Source: UM-FILTER-40-17 sp032251335
GTDB taxonomy: Bacteria > Bacteroidota > Bacteroidia > Flavobacteriales > Flavobacteriaceae
Assembly: GCA_032251335.1 (NCBI GenBank)
Contig: JAVVDW010000005.1
Location: 62,001-126,000 of the forward strand
Direction: 5' to 3'
DNA: 64,000 bases
How positions within the stretch are numbered: position 1 is the first letter of the stretch; the number at the start of each line of letters is the position of its first letter. Of this stretch, positions 43,410-51,827 are shown one piece after another. The notes under the pieces are model-generated. The model ran no database searches. It worked only from the letters and a program-made list of their open reading frames with translations, and was not told the origin of the DNA. The position numbers and the translations under genes were made by a program.

Positions 43410-44699
43410 ATGCCACTATCTGCAAACAATCCTGAGAGAAAATCTTGGCTGCCTGTTTCTGAAAATTCTGACTTTCCCATTCAGAACATTCCTTTTGGGG
43501 TGTTTCTCACGCGTGACAATGAAATTACCATTGGCACCAGAATAGGTGAAACTGCAATAGATTTAGGTGCTTTGCAACGCCTTGGCTATTTTGAAGGCAT
43601 ACCGTTGACCGATGATATGTTTATGCAAGATACGCTCAATGATTTTATTTCGGACGGAAAGAAAACATGGCGTTTGGTCAGAAACCGAATTGCGGAGATC
43701 TTCGACGAGAAAAATCCCAAGTTACAAAACCACCAGCAGCACAGAGATATTATTCTGTTTGATTTGAAGGAGGTAGAAATGCAGATGCCTGTTTTGGTTG
43801 GTGATTACACCGATTTCTACAGCAGTAAAGAACACGCCAGCAATGTGGGTAAAATATTTAGGGACCCTAAAAATGCCCTTTTTCCAAATTGGCTTCGCAT
43901 GCCGGTAGGCTACCACGGTCGTAGCTCAACGATTATACCATCGGGCATTTCGGTAAACAGACCACAAGGTCAGATTTTGCCAAACGGGGCCGATTTGCCT
44001 GTATTTGGTCGTTCCAGACAAGTAGATTTTGAATTGGAAATGGCCTTTGTCACCACAGATGCCAATGCTTTGGGTGAACCCATACCTGTTGACGAAGCCG
44101 AAGACTACATCTTTGGTTTGGTCATTTTCAACGACTGGAGTGCCCGCGATATTCAGCGATGGGAATATCAACCCTTGGGCCCGTTTCTGGGGAAAAATTT
44201 TGCTTCGTCTATCTCCCCTTGGATTGTTACTTTAGACGCATTGGCACCGTTTAAAGCTCACAGTGTCAAACAAGATCCGGAGCCACTGCCCTATTTGCGT
44301 CAGACTGCCGGCAAACATACGTTTGACATACATTTGGAAGTTGATTTGCAGCCTTCAGGCAAACAACCACAAACCATCAGCAGGACGAATTTCAAAAATC
44401 TGTATTGGACCATGGCGCAACAATTGGCGCATCATACCAGCAATGGCTGTAAAATCAATAGCGGCGACATGCTCGCCAGCGGCACCATTTCCGGGAATAC
44501 GCCCGATTCTTTCGGCAGCTTACTAGAGCTGAGTCGGGGTGGTAAAAAACCTATTCAAATGGCAGATGGCACCACGCGAAAATTCATAGAGGATTACGAT
44601 ACGGTCATCATGCGTGGCTATGCACAAAACGATAAAGTTCGGGTTGGATTTGGCGAACTCACTACACAGTTGCTTCCTATTTTTAAGTCTAAAAAATAG
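43410..44699 (+). CDS. fahA: Fumarylacetoacetase
   Basis: A 429-residue hydrolase for the last step of tyrosine/phenylalanine breakdown (fumarylacetoacetate to fumarate and acetoacetate). It has the N-terminal SH3-like domain (LPVSENSDFPIQNIPFGVF) and the catalytic fold with GDYTDFYSSKEHA (about 130-142, Asp and Glu metal/catalytic ligands), MPVGYHGR, DFELEMAFV and FNDWSARDIQRWEY motifs. Length equals that of eukaryotic-type enzymes. A promoter with both boxes precedes it. No other tyrosine catabolic gene is in the window. Confidence 0.95.
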   Translation: MPLSANNPERKSWLPVSENSDFPIQNIPFGVFLTRDNEITIGTRIGETAIDLGALQRLGYFEGIPLTDDMFMQDTLNDFISDGKKTWRLVRNRIAEIFDEKNPKLQNHQQHRDIILFDLKEVEMQMPVLVGDYTDFYSSKEHASNVGKIFRDPKNALFPNWLRMPVGYHGRSSTIIPSGISVNRPQGQILPNGADLPVFGRSRQVDFELEMAFVTTDANALGEPIPVDEAEDYIFGLVIFNDWSARDIQRWEYQPLGPFLGKNFASSISPWIVTLDALAPFKAHSVKQDPEPLPYLRQTAGKHTFDIHLEVDLQPSGKQPQTISRTNFKNLYWTMAQQLAHHTSNGCKINSGDMLASGTISGNTPDSFGSLLELSRGGKKPIQMADGTTRKFIEDYDTVIMRGYAQNDKVRVGFGELTTQLLPIFKSKK

Positions 44700-44853
44700 T
44701 TTCTTTAGTAGTGCTCATGGTTGTTACAGGTAAAGTTTACACCTTGCCTTGCCAAACTTTCATCGGTAAATTGTGTTGTTTCAAAGATTTTTTAGAAGTC
44801 GGTAGTCTTGCGTAAATCAAAAAAGAGTATTTTCGTGGCATACACCCCTATGT

Positions 44854-45987
44854 ATGACTTTGAACGTCAAATCTGTTTTAGTATTCGCCTATTTGCTATT
44901 TTGGCAACAAGGCTTTTCTCAATATACAGATGTTATTAATTCCAACAGACCCGGCCATTCTTTTAGCGCTTATGCGCCCGGCAAAAATGTGTATCAGGGA
45001 GAAATCGGTGCAACCATCGGGCATGAAGAACACGAACTGTTTGGTGCAGAAGTAGATTACATTCGCTACGAATATGCCATCAGGGTTGGGATTTGGAAAG
45101 ATCGTTTGGAACTGATGTTTGACGGCGCCTATCAAATTGATGAGTTTTCGGACAGGGGGAGATCTTTTAACCGCTCCGGGCCACTGCGCAACACTTTTGG
45201 CGCCAAGTGGCTGCTCTACGACCCACAGAAAAAAATAAATGAAAATTTTAAACCGAACATTCGCAGTTGGAAAGCCAATCAAAATTTAAAATTCAAATGG
45301 CGCAACCTCATCCCGGCTGTTTCTGTTTATGGCGGCGCCAATATACACTTTAGCGACAGCCCTTTTGTTTTCGATAGCAGTTTCAATTTTTTTAACGATA
45401 CCGAATCGGACTTGAGCGGCAAACTGATGGCCATCACCCAAAGCCACATTACGTCTCGATGGGTTTTGGTCACCAATTTTGGTGTGGATAAAATAGGAAC
45501 AGACTTTTCTTCGCTTCAATATATTGTCACACTCACGCATGCTTTTAACACAAGGTGGGCTGCTTTTGCAGAAAATCAGGGATTTGACAGCGATTTTAAC
45601 GTTGATAATATTTTCCGATTTGGCGGTGCCTATTTGATAAACGGCAACCTGCAATTTGACGCCTCGGTAGGTTTCAACACCAAAGACACTCCTTCAAAAT
45701 TCTTTGGTGGCGTTGGCTTTTCCTACAGATTGGATTATCACAAAACAGAATGGGTTTTGGTAGATCAAGACAACGTACCACTGCGAGTGATACCGGATAG
45801 CATGAAAGAAAACCAGGAAATCACACAGAAACGTCGGGGATTTTTTGGCCGTCTTTTTGGCAAAAAGCAAGATACGCCTGAGTTGGACGCAGACGGAAAC
45901 ATCATTCAGAAGCCTGCTAAAAAAAGAAAAGGTATCTTTGGGCGTTGGTTCAATAAAAAAGATAAAGAAATCGATCCAGATAACTAA
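44854..45987 (+). CDS. Putative outer-membrane beta-barrel protein with basic repeat tail
   Basis: A 377-residue protein with a signal peptide ending at GFSQ (about residue 22). Residues 23-300 are beta-rich and resemble the transporter-like barrels related to phenol-degradation MetA-type proteins. The last 60 residues are unusual: two near-copies of a basic aromatic motif, RRGFFGRLFGKK and KRKGIFGRWFNKK, separated by an acidic stretch, and the protein ends in DPDN instead of an aromatic residue. The function is unknown. A -7 box for the next gene overlaps its stop codon. Confidence 0.7.
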   Translation: MTLNVKSVLVFAYLLFWQQGFSQYTDVINSNRPGHSFSAYAPGKNVYQGEIGATIGHEEHELFGAEVDYIRYEYAIRVGIWKDRLELMFDGAYQIDEFSDRGRSFNRSGPLRNTFGAKWLLYDPQKKINENFKPNIRSWKANQNLKFKWRNLIPAVSVYGGANIHFSDSPFVFDSSFNFFNDTESDLSGKLMAITQSHITSRWVLVTNFGVDKIGTDFSSLQYIVTLTHAFNTRWAAFAENQGFDSDFNVDNIFRFGGAYLINGNLQFDASVGFNTKDTPSKFFGGVGFSYRLDYHKTEWVLVDQDNVPLRVIPDSMKENQEITQKRRGFFGRLFGKKQDTPELDADGNIIQKPAKKRKGIFGRWFNKKDKEIDPDN

Positions 45988-45992
45988 CTTTG
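45985..45992 (+). promoter_or_regulatory. -7 box of the GNAT-like gene
   Basis: TAACTTTG fits TAnnTTTG. It overlaps the stop codon of the upstream gene and lies 28 bases before ATG 46021. Confidence 0.4.
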
Positions 45993-46020
45993 CATCCCAA
46001 ATACAGAACTTAGCTGACGC

Positions 46021-47139
46021 ATGATACAAATCAGAGAAATCCATGCGCCCGACGGGCTTAAAGAATTTATAAAATTCTCATTTCATTTATATAAAGACAA
46101 TCCTTATTGGGTGCCTGCACTCATAGGAGAGGAATGCGACAACCTCAACCGAGAAGTCAATCCGGCTTTTCAGCATGCAGAGGTGTGGTATTTTATGGCT
46201 TATAAAAATGAAATGCCTGTTGGTCGTATGGCGGTAATCATCAACCACAAAGAAGTAAATTTGCTTCAAAATAGGAAATTGCGTTTTGGTTGGTTTGATG
46301 TGGTGGACGATTTGGAAGTCAGTCGTGCGCTCATAGATAAAGCCATTGAAATTGGAAAAAAACACGATCTTGCTTATATAGAAGGCCCCATGGGTTTTTC
46401 CAACATGGACAAAGCCGGTGTGCTTGTGGAAGGTTTCGACGAAATGAATACACTCATCAGTTGGTACAACCATCCCTATTACGAAAGTCATTTTCAAAAA
46501 ATGGGTTTTGAGATTGGTTCAGAATGGGTTGAATTCAAACTCAAAATTCCTGAAAAACCTTTGGAAAAAGTGGTTCGGTTTTCCAAAATTATTCAAGAGC
46601 GCAACAAGGTCAGTATCTACAAATTCAAATCAAAAAAAGACATACTGGACCACGCTGACGAAATGTTTGGTTTGCTCAACAAAACTTACAGCGTGCTTAA
46701 GACTTTTATTCCCATAGAAGGCAATCAAATAGCCTACTACAAAAAGAAATATTTCCCTTACTTGAACCCTGAATTTGTCATTTGCCTGAAAGATCAAAAC
46801 GACAAAATCATCTCATTTGCCATCATGATGCCCTCGCTGTCTAAAGCGCTAAAAAAAGCAAATGGCTCTTTGTTTCCTTTTGGTTGGTTCTACCTGTGGA
46901 GAGAAAACAAATACCCGAAAGAAGCCGAGTTTTACCTGATTGGCGTAGATCCGGAATATCAAAACAAAGGTCTTACGGCCATTATTTTTAAAGAAGTGAA
47001 CGATTTGTTTGCCCGCAAAGGCATCAGGGTTGCAGAAACCAATCCGGAACTGGTTGAGAACAAGGCCATACAAGCTTTGTGGAAAGACTACAACGGGCGG
47101 CTGCACAAACGCAGACGCACCTATAGAAAAGATATTTAA
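46021..47139 (+). CDS. GNAT-superfamily protein (YghO-like)
   Basis: A 372-residue cytosolic protein. The C-terminal part has a GNAT-like core: EFYLIGVDPEYQNKGLTAII (about 302-321), where strand beta-4 and the pyrophosphate-binding loop would lie, then a helix with FKEVND. The N-terminal part (FIKFSFHLYKDNPYWVPAL) is typical of the family that some databases label GTP cyclohydrolase without cause. It resembles E. coli YghO. The substrate is unknown. Convergent with recF, 6 bases apart. Confidence 0.75.
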   Translation: MIQIREIHAPDGLKEFIKFSFHLYKDNPYWVPALIGEECDNLNREVNPAFQHAEVWYFMAYKNEMPVGRMAVIINHKEVNLLQNRKLRFGWFDVVDDLEVSRALIDKAIEIGKKHDLAYIEGPMGFSNMDKAGVLVEGFDEMNTLISWYNHPYYESHFQKMGFEIGSEWVEFKLKIPEKPLEKVVRFSKIIQERNKVSIYKFKSKKDILDHADEMFGLLNKTYSVLKTFIPIEGNQIAYYKKKYFPYLNPEFVICLKDQNDKIISFAIMMPSLSKALKKANGSLFPFGWFYLWRENKYPKEAEFYLIGVDPEYQNKGLTAIIFKEVNDLFARKGIRVAETNPELVENKAIQALWKDYNGRLHKRRRTYRKDI

Positions 47140-47145
47140 CAAGAT

Positions 47146-48225
47146 TTATAAAAGTATCATTTTATAATCTTGATGGGTGTTTTTCACAATTTCCTCCGTC
47201 CTTCCCGGGTGGGTGTCGGAAATAAAAATTTGTCCGAAATGCGGTTCTTTAACCAAAGAAACCAAGCAAGAAACCCTTTCGTCGTCCAACTTGTCAAAAA
47301 TATCATCGAGTAACAAAATGGGGGGCATGCCCGATTTTTCGGCTATCAAGTGAAACTGGGCCAATTTCAACGCAATGAGAAAAGTTTTCTGCTGGCCTTG
47401 CGAACCAAATTTCTTGATGGGCACTTCCTGAATGGCAAAGTTTAAATCATCTTTGTGGATTCCAACCGTGGTGTACTGCACCATTTTATCCTTTTGCAGG
47501 TTTTGCTGCAATAAACCCTGCATGTTGCCTTCAAACAACTGACTCTCATAAGTGAGCGATACCGCTTCCTCTCGTTGGCTGACCGCTGCGTATTGTTTGT
47601 TGAAAATTGGTACAAACTGCGCAATAAACTGCTTTCTTTTTTCAAAAATATCGTGTCCAAGTGCCGTTAACTTTGTGTCGTAAATGTCTAAAGTTTCTTT
47701 GTCAAAGGTTCGGTTGGCTGCAAAATATTTTAACAAGGCGTTGCGCTGCTCCAAATATTTGTGGTATTGAAGGAGAGCCGTCAGGTAGTTTTTATCGGAT
47801 TGGGCGATGACGCCATCCATAAATTTTCGTCTAAACTCACTACCCTCGGTAATCAAATCGCGATCTGCAGGTGAAATCATGACCAAAGGCAACAATCCGA
47901 TATGATCCGCAAACTTTTCATAGATCTTGCCATTGCGTTTCATCACTTTTTTCTGTCCTTTCCTGAGTCCTATTACAATTTTCTCAGAAGTGTTTTGACG
48001 TTCAAAATCGCCTTCCAACACAAAGTAATCGGTGCCATGCTTCACGTTTTGTAGTGAGACCGGATTGAAATAGCTTTTCCCGAAAGCCAGATGATAAACG
48101 GCATCGAGCACATTGGTCTTCCCTTTGCCATTGTTGCCCACCAAACAGTTAAATTTTGAAGCAAAATCAAAATTGGCAATGTCAAAGTTTTTGTAATTGA
48201 CGAGTGAGAGTGATTTTAAATACAT
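47146..48225 (-). CDS. recF: RecF DNA replication and repair protein
   Basis: A 359-residue SMC-like ATPase that loads RecA at gaps with RecO and RecR. Walker A GNNGKGKTN (30-38), signature-like FGSQGQQKT, and Walker B LLLDDIFDKLDD are present. The start is ATG 48225 (MYLKSLSLVNYKNF); the frame could be extended to a TTG at 48234, which is less likely. recR lies 5.5 kb away in the same window; recO is not present. Confidence 0.95.
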   Translation of the reverse strand: MYLKSLSLVNYKNFDIANFDFASKFNCLVGNNGKGKTNVLDAVYHLAFGKSYFNPVSLQNVKHGTDYFVLEGDFERQNTSEKIVIGLRKGQKKVMKRNGKIYEKFADHIGLLPLVMISPADRDLITEGSEFRRKFMDGVIAQSDKNYLTALLQYHKYLEQRNALLKYFAANRTFDKETLDIYDTKLTALGHDIFEKRKQFIAQFVPIFNKQYAAVSQREEAVSLTYESQLFEGNMQGLLQQNLQKDKMVQYTTVGIHKDDLNFAIQEVPIKKFGSQGQQKTFLIALKLAQFHLIAEKSGMPPILLLDDIFDKLDDERVSCLVSLVKEPHFGQIFISDTHPGRTEEIVKNTHQDYKMILL

Positions 48226-48336
48226 ATTTAGCAAACTGATTTTTAAGAAGTTGGTGCAATTTGCAATTTCTATTGATTTTCCTGCAAATTATCAAAAAAT
48301 ATCGGAGAAAGTCGGCTGTATAAAGAATAAATATTT

Positions 48337-48344
48337 TAATTTTG
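48337..48344 (+). promoter_or_regulatory. -7 box of the TPR-ribH unit
   Basis: TAATTTTG fits TAnnTTTG and lies 24 bases before ATG 48369; it rules out the in-frame upstream codon at 48342 as the start. Confidence 0.5.
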
Positions 48345-48368
48345 CGGGCACTAAATCAAAAGGACGAA

Positions 48369-49133
48369 ATGGCTACTTATCAAAAGAAAGCAAACAAATC
48401 AAAAAAAGACAACAGCATAGAAGCTCTGGAAAAAGAGAGTACAACCGCCGGCGTATTTAACACCTTAGACGAGCAAGCCTCCCGAACAGAAGATTGGGTC
48501 GCTAAAAACCAAAAATACATTTTAGGTGTAGTTGGCATTGCCGTCATTGGAATTTTGGGCTATTTGGGTTATACCGAATTTATTCAAAAACCCAAGGAAA
48601 TTGAAGCCGCAAACGAAATCAGTATGGCTGTCAGCTATTTTGAAGAAGCGCAAAACAGTACTGTGAGCAGTGATTCACTTTACGGATTGGCGCTGAACGG
48701 CGGTGGCGGAAAATACGGGTTTGTGGACATTGCAGACAGATATAATGGTACTAAAACGGCCAATTTAGCGCAGTATTATGCGGGCATTTCTTATCTGAAT
48801 TTGAAAGATTATGAAAATGCCATCAAATATTTGGAGCAATTTTCGTCGGATGATTTGTTGCTTACTGCCTTGGCATCCGGCAACATTGGCGATGCCTTTT
48901 CTGAATTGGGACAGCACAAAGATGCGCTCAGCTATTACGAAAAAGCTTTCAAAAAAAATCCAAATGATTTGACCACGCCTTTGTATTTGTTTAAAGCCGG
49001 ATTGACTGCCAAGGAATTGGGAGATAACGATACGGCCAACAAGTATTTTAAGCGCATCAAAGACGACTATCCCAATTCGCTTCAAGCCAACCAAGTGGAT
49101 ATCTTGATCGCCGAATTGGAAGCGAAAAGTTGA
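48369..49133 (+). CDS. YfgM-like membrane-anchored TPR protein
   Basis: A 254-residue protein. A charged N-terminus (MATYQKKANKSKK) is followed by one membrane helix (49-68) and a periplasmic TPR region (about 75-250), the layout of YfgM/TPR_21 proteins, which in E. coli associate with the Sec translocon and periplasmic chaperones. The start at 48369 follows the -7 box at 48337. ribH begins 21 bases downstream, a pairing I know from other flavobacteria. Confidence 0.82.
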   Translation: MATYQKKANKSKKDNSIEALEKESTTAGVFNTLDEQASRTEDWVAKNQKYILGVVGIAVIGILGYLGYTEFIQKPKEIEAANEISMAVSYFEEAQNSTVSSDSLYGLALNGGGGKYGFVDIADRYNGTKTANLAQYYAGISYLNLKDYENAIKYLEQFSSDDLLLTALASGNIGDAFSELGQHKDALSYYEKAFKKNPNDLTTPLYLFKAGLTAKELGDNDTANKYFKRIKDDYPNSLQANQVDILIAELEAKS

Positions 49134-49154
49134 TTTAACATAGACTAAAAAAAT

Positions 49155-49640
49155 TTGGCCACCATTCATCAAAATCTTTCCGAATTTGACGGCAGCAACC
49201 TCCCCGATGCTTCCGCACTTTCCTTCGGAATTGTAGTTGCTGAATGGAATGCCAACATCACCAAAAACCTCTATAAGGGTGCTTACCAAACCCTTGTTGA
49301 CAGCGGCGTTGAAGTAGAAAAAATTATAAAATGGGAAGTGCCCGGTGCTTTTGAATTGACTTTTGGATGTAAAAAAATAATAGAAACCCACCAACCGGAT
49401 GCGGTGATTGCCATAGGGAGTGTCATTCGTGGCGAGACCAGTCATTTCGATTTTGTTTGCCAAGGCGTCACCCAAGGCATCACCCAACTCAACCTTCTGT
49501 ATGATACACCGGTTGTATTTTGTGTACTTACAGACGATCATATCCAACAATCTTTGGACAGGTCCGGAGGTAAGCATGGAAATAAAGGCGTGGAGGCAGC
49601 AGTAGCCGCCATCAAAATGGCGGTACTCGGAAAAGAATAA
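49155..49640 (+). CDS. ribH: 6,7-dimethyl-8-ribityllumazine synthase
   Basis: A 161-residue enzyme of riboflavin synthesis that joins the ribityl-aminouracil with 3,4-dihydroxy-2-butanone 4-phosphate. Motifs: FGIVVAEWNANIT (about 24-36), VPGAFELTF (about 62-70), IAIGSVIRGETSHFDFVCQGV (in two parts: GSVIRGETSHFD with catalytic His) and GNKGVEAA. It assembles into an icosahedral shell in many bacteria. The start codon is TTG at 49155. tRNA-Leu follows after 10 bases. Confidence 0.95.
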   Translation: MATIHQNLSEFDGSNLPDASALSFGIVVAEWNANITKNLYKGAYQTLVDSGVEVEKIIKWEVPGAFELTFGCKKIIETHQPDAVIAIGSVIRGETSHFDFVCQGVTQGITQLNLLYDTPVVFCVLTDDHIQQSLDRSGGKHGNKGVEAAVAAIKMAVLGKE

Positions 49641-49650
49641 TTGTTACCCT

Positions 49651-49734
49651 GCGGGAATGGCGGAATTGGTAAACGCACACGTTTCAGGGGCGTGCGCCCG
49701 AAAGGGCTTGCGAGTTCGAGTCTCGCTTCCCGTA
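49651..49734 (+). tRNA. tRNA-Leu, anticodon CAG
   Basis: Acceptor GCGGGAA (49651-49657) pairs with TTCCCGT (49727-49733), with a G-T first pair, discriminator A. The anticodon stem CACGT/GCGTG encloses the loop TTCAGGG, giving anticodon CAG for codon CUG. A long variable arm (CGCCCGAAAGGGC) marks a class II tRNA. The T-arm is GCGAG-TTCGAGT-CTCGC. CCA is not encoded. Confidence 0.93.
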
Positions 49735-49771
49735 CTATAAAAATTTCACATTTTTTAATAGCTCTTTAAAA

Positions 49772-50257
49772 ATGGAAAGCAACCAACAGTTACTGGCAAA
49801 CCGGCTTCGCGAAGTTTTACTAAATGGCCGATGGATTGCCAATACAAATTTTAAAGAACAGATCACAAACACTAGTTGGAAAGAAGCTGTTTGTAAAATT
49901 GAGGCGCTAAACAGCATAGCCATGTTGACCTTTCATATCAACTATTACCTAAAAGGAATTTTGAACGTATGCAAGGGCGGAAGTCTCGACATTCAAGACA
50001 AGTATAGCTTTGAAATGCCTGAAGTACAATCTGAAGCCGATTGGGCGCAATTGGTTACTGATTTTATTGAAAACGCAACCTTATTTGCAAACGAGGTTGC
50101 ACAAATGGACGACAAACTGCTCAAAAAAACCTTTGTTGACGAGAAATATGGAAGTTACCAACGCAATATTGAAGGCGTCATCGAACACAGTTACTATCAT
50201 TTAGGACAAGTTTCTCTCATAAAAAAATTGATCAAACAAAGGCAAAACTTAGATTAA
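49772..50257 (+). CDS. DinB/DUF1572-like four-helix protein
   Basis: A 161-residue cytosolic protein predicted to be a four-helix bundle. His residues at the expected metal positions are seen in LTFHINYYLKG (about 48-58) and EHSYYHLGQV (about 138-147), the H...HxxxH pattern of DinB-like proteins. Function is unknown; the superfamily includes thiol-dependent transferases and stress proteins. Convergent with guaB, 30 bases apart. Confidence 0.8.
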   Translation: MESNQQLLANRLREVLLNGRWIANTNFKEQITNTSWKEAVCKIEALNSIAMLTFHINYYLKGILNVCKGGSLDIQDKYSFEMPEVQSEADWAQLVTDFIENATLFANEVAQMDDKLLKKTFVDEKYGSYQRNIEGVIEHSYYHLGQVSLIKKLIKQRQNLD

Positions 50258-50287
50258 ACCAAATGCTTTGCGCTATTTACCAATTTA

Positions 50288-51760
50288 CTAACGAGAATAA
50301 TTGGGTGATTCTTTGGTGATGGTCACATTGTGCGGATGGCTCTCATGGATACCCGATGCGGTAATTCTTACAAATTGTGCAGAATCTTGCAGCGTTTGGA
50401 TGTCTTTGGCACCGCAATATCCCATACCGGCCCTGAGGCCTCCTACAAATTGGTGCATACTTTCGTGCAGTTCGCCTTTGTAGGGCACGCGACCCACGAT
50501 ACCTTCCGGAACCAATTTTTTGATATCATCTTCCACATCCTGAAAGTAACGGTCTTTGGAACCTTGCTTCATGGCTTCTACAGACCCCATACCTCTGTAT
50601 GATTTGAATTTTCTGCCTTCAAAAATAATAGTTTCTCCCGGCGATTCTTTGGTACCGGCAAGTAGAGACCCGAGCATGACCGAGTCGGCTCCGGCAGCTA
50701 TTGCCTTGGGGATATCTCCGGTATATCGAACGCCACCATCTGCAATAACAGGAATACCCGTTCCTTTGAGTGCATGTGAAACTTCGAGTATGGCAGACAA
50801 TTGTGGAAAACCGACACCGGCAACCACACGCGTGGTACAAATAGATCCGGGACCAATACCTACCTTGACCGCATCGGCGCCGTGTTGCACCAAGTACTTG
50901 GCGGCTTCTCCTGTGGCAATATTACCCACAACCACATCGAGTTCCGGAAATTTAGATTTAATACTTTTTAAAACGTTGACCACACCTTTTGTATGTCCGT
51001 GAGCTGTATCTATAACCAAAGCATCAACACCCGCTTGGTGCAACACTGCCGCCCTATCAACAGCATCTGCCGTAACGCCTATGGCTGCCGCAACGCGTAA
51101 CCTACCGTAAGTATCTTTGTTTGAAATGGCCTTTTGAGAAAGCTTAGTGATATCTCTAAAAGTGATGAGGCCTACAAGCTTGTAATCTGCATTGACCACC
51201 GGTAATTTTTCTATTTTATTGCCTTGAAGCACTTTTTCTGCCTGTTCCAAAGAAGTGCCTTCTGCTACGGTAACTAAATTTTTAGAAGTCATTACCTCAG
51301 CAATGGGTCGCGTATCGTCTTTCTCGAAGCGCAAATCCCGATTGGTTACAATTCCTATGAGTTTGCTGTTTTGATCTACTATGGGGATTCCGCCAATGCT
51401 GTTTTCGCGCATGCTTTTTTTGGCATCGCCAACCAAGGCATCTACCGGCAATGTAACAGGATCTATAATCATACCTGACTCTGCGCGTTTCACCCTGCGA
51501 ATCTCAAGTGCCTGTTCCTCGGCTATCATGTTTTTGTGCAACACACCTATGCCACCGGCTCTTGCCATGGCTATGGCCATAGCCGATTCGGTGACGGTGT
51601 CCATGGCCGCAGAAACTATAGGTACATTCAGGCTGATATTTCGAGTAAATTTACTTCGAATGTCCACCTCGCGAGGCAGTACTTCGGAGTAGTTAGGCAC
51701 CAACAGTACATCGTCGTAAGTAAGACCTTCACCAACAAATTTAGAGGAATGAGATTTCAT
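50288..51760 (-). CDS. guaB: IMP dehydrogenase
   Basis: A 490-residue enzyme oxidising IMP to XMP with NAD+, the committed step to guanine nucleotides. Catalytic Cys308 lies in GIGPGSICTTR (301-311); two CBS domains occupy about 95-205; the flap motif YRGMGSVEAM is present. The start is ATG 51760: an upstream in-frame ATG at 51796 overlaps the -7 box TATATTTG at 51793-51786 and cannot be within the transcript. Confidence 0.96.
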   Translation of the reverse strand: MKSHSSKFVGEGLTYDDVLLVPNYSEVLPREVDIRSKFTRNISLNVPIVSAAMDTVTESAMAIAMARAGGIGVLHKNMIAEEQALEIRRVKRAESGMIIDPVTLPVDALVGDAKKSMRENSIGGIPIVDQNSKLIGIVTNRDLRFEKDDTRPIAEVMTSKNLVTVAEGTSLEQAEKVLQGNKIEKLPVVNADYKLVGLITFRDITKLSQKAISNKDTYGRLRVAAAIGVTADAVDRAAVLHQAGVDALVIDTAHGHTKGVVNVLKSIKSKFPELDVVVGNIATGEAAKYLVQHGADAVKVGIGPGSICTTRVVAGVGFPQLSAILEVSHALKGTGIPVIADGGVRYTGDIPKAIAAGADSVMLGSLLAGTKESPGETIIFEGRKFKSYRGMGSVEAMKQGSKDRYFQDVEDDIKKLVPEGIVGRVPYKGELHESMHQFVGGLRAGMGYCGAKDIQTLQDSAQFVRITASGIHESHPHNVTITKESPNYSR

Positions 51761-51785
51761 ATCGCAATTAGAGATTAATTGCGTG

Positions 51786-51793
51786 CAAATATA
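51786..51793 (-). promoter_or_regulatory. -7 box of guaB
   Basis: Minus-strand TATATTTG fits TAnnTTTG, 25 bases before ATG 51760. A -33 TTG is not visible. Confidence 0.5.
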
Positions 51794-51827
51794 CAATTTT
51801 AATCTTTTGATGCTCTAAAAATGCCTA

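Noticed and set aside
46021..47139. GTP cyclohydrolase
   Set aside because: A label sometimes given to this family; no cyclohydrolase zinc or catalytic motif is visible, while a GNAT-like core is.
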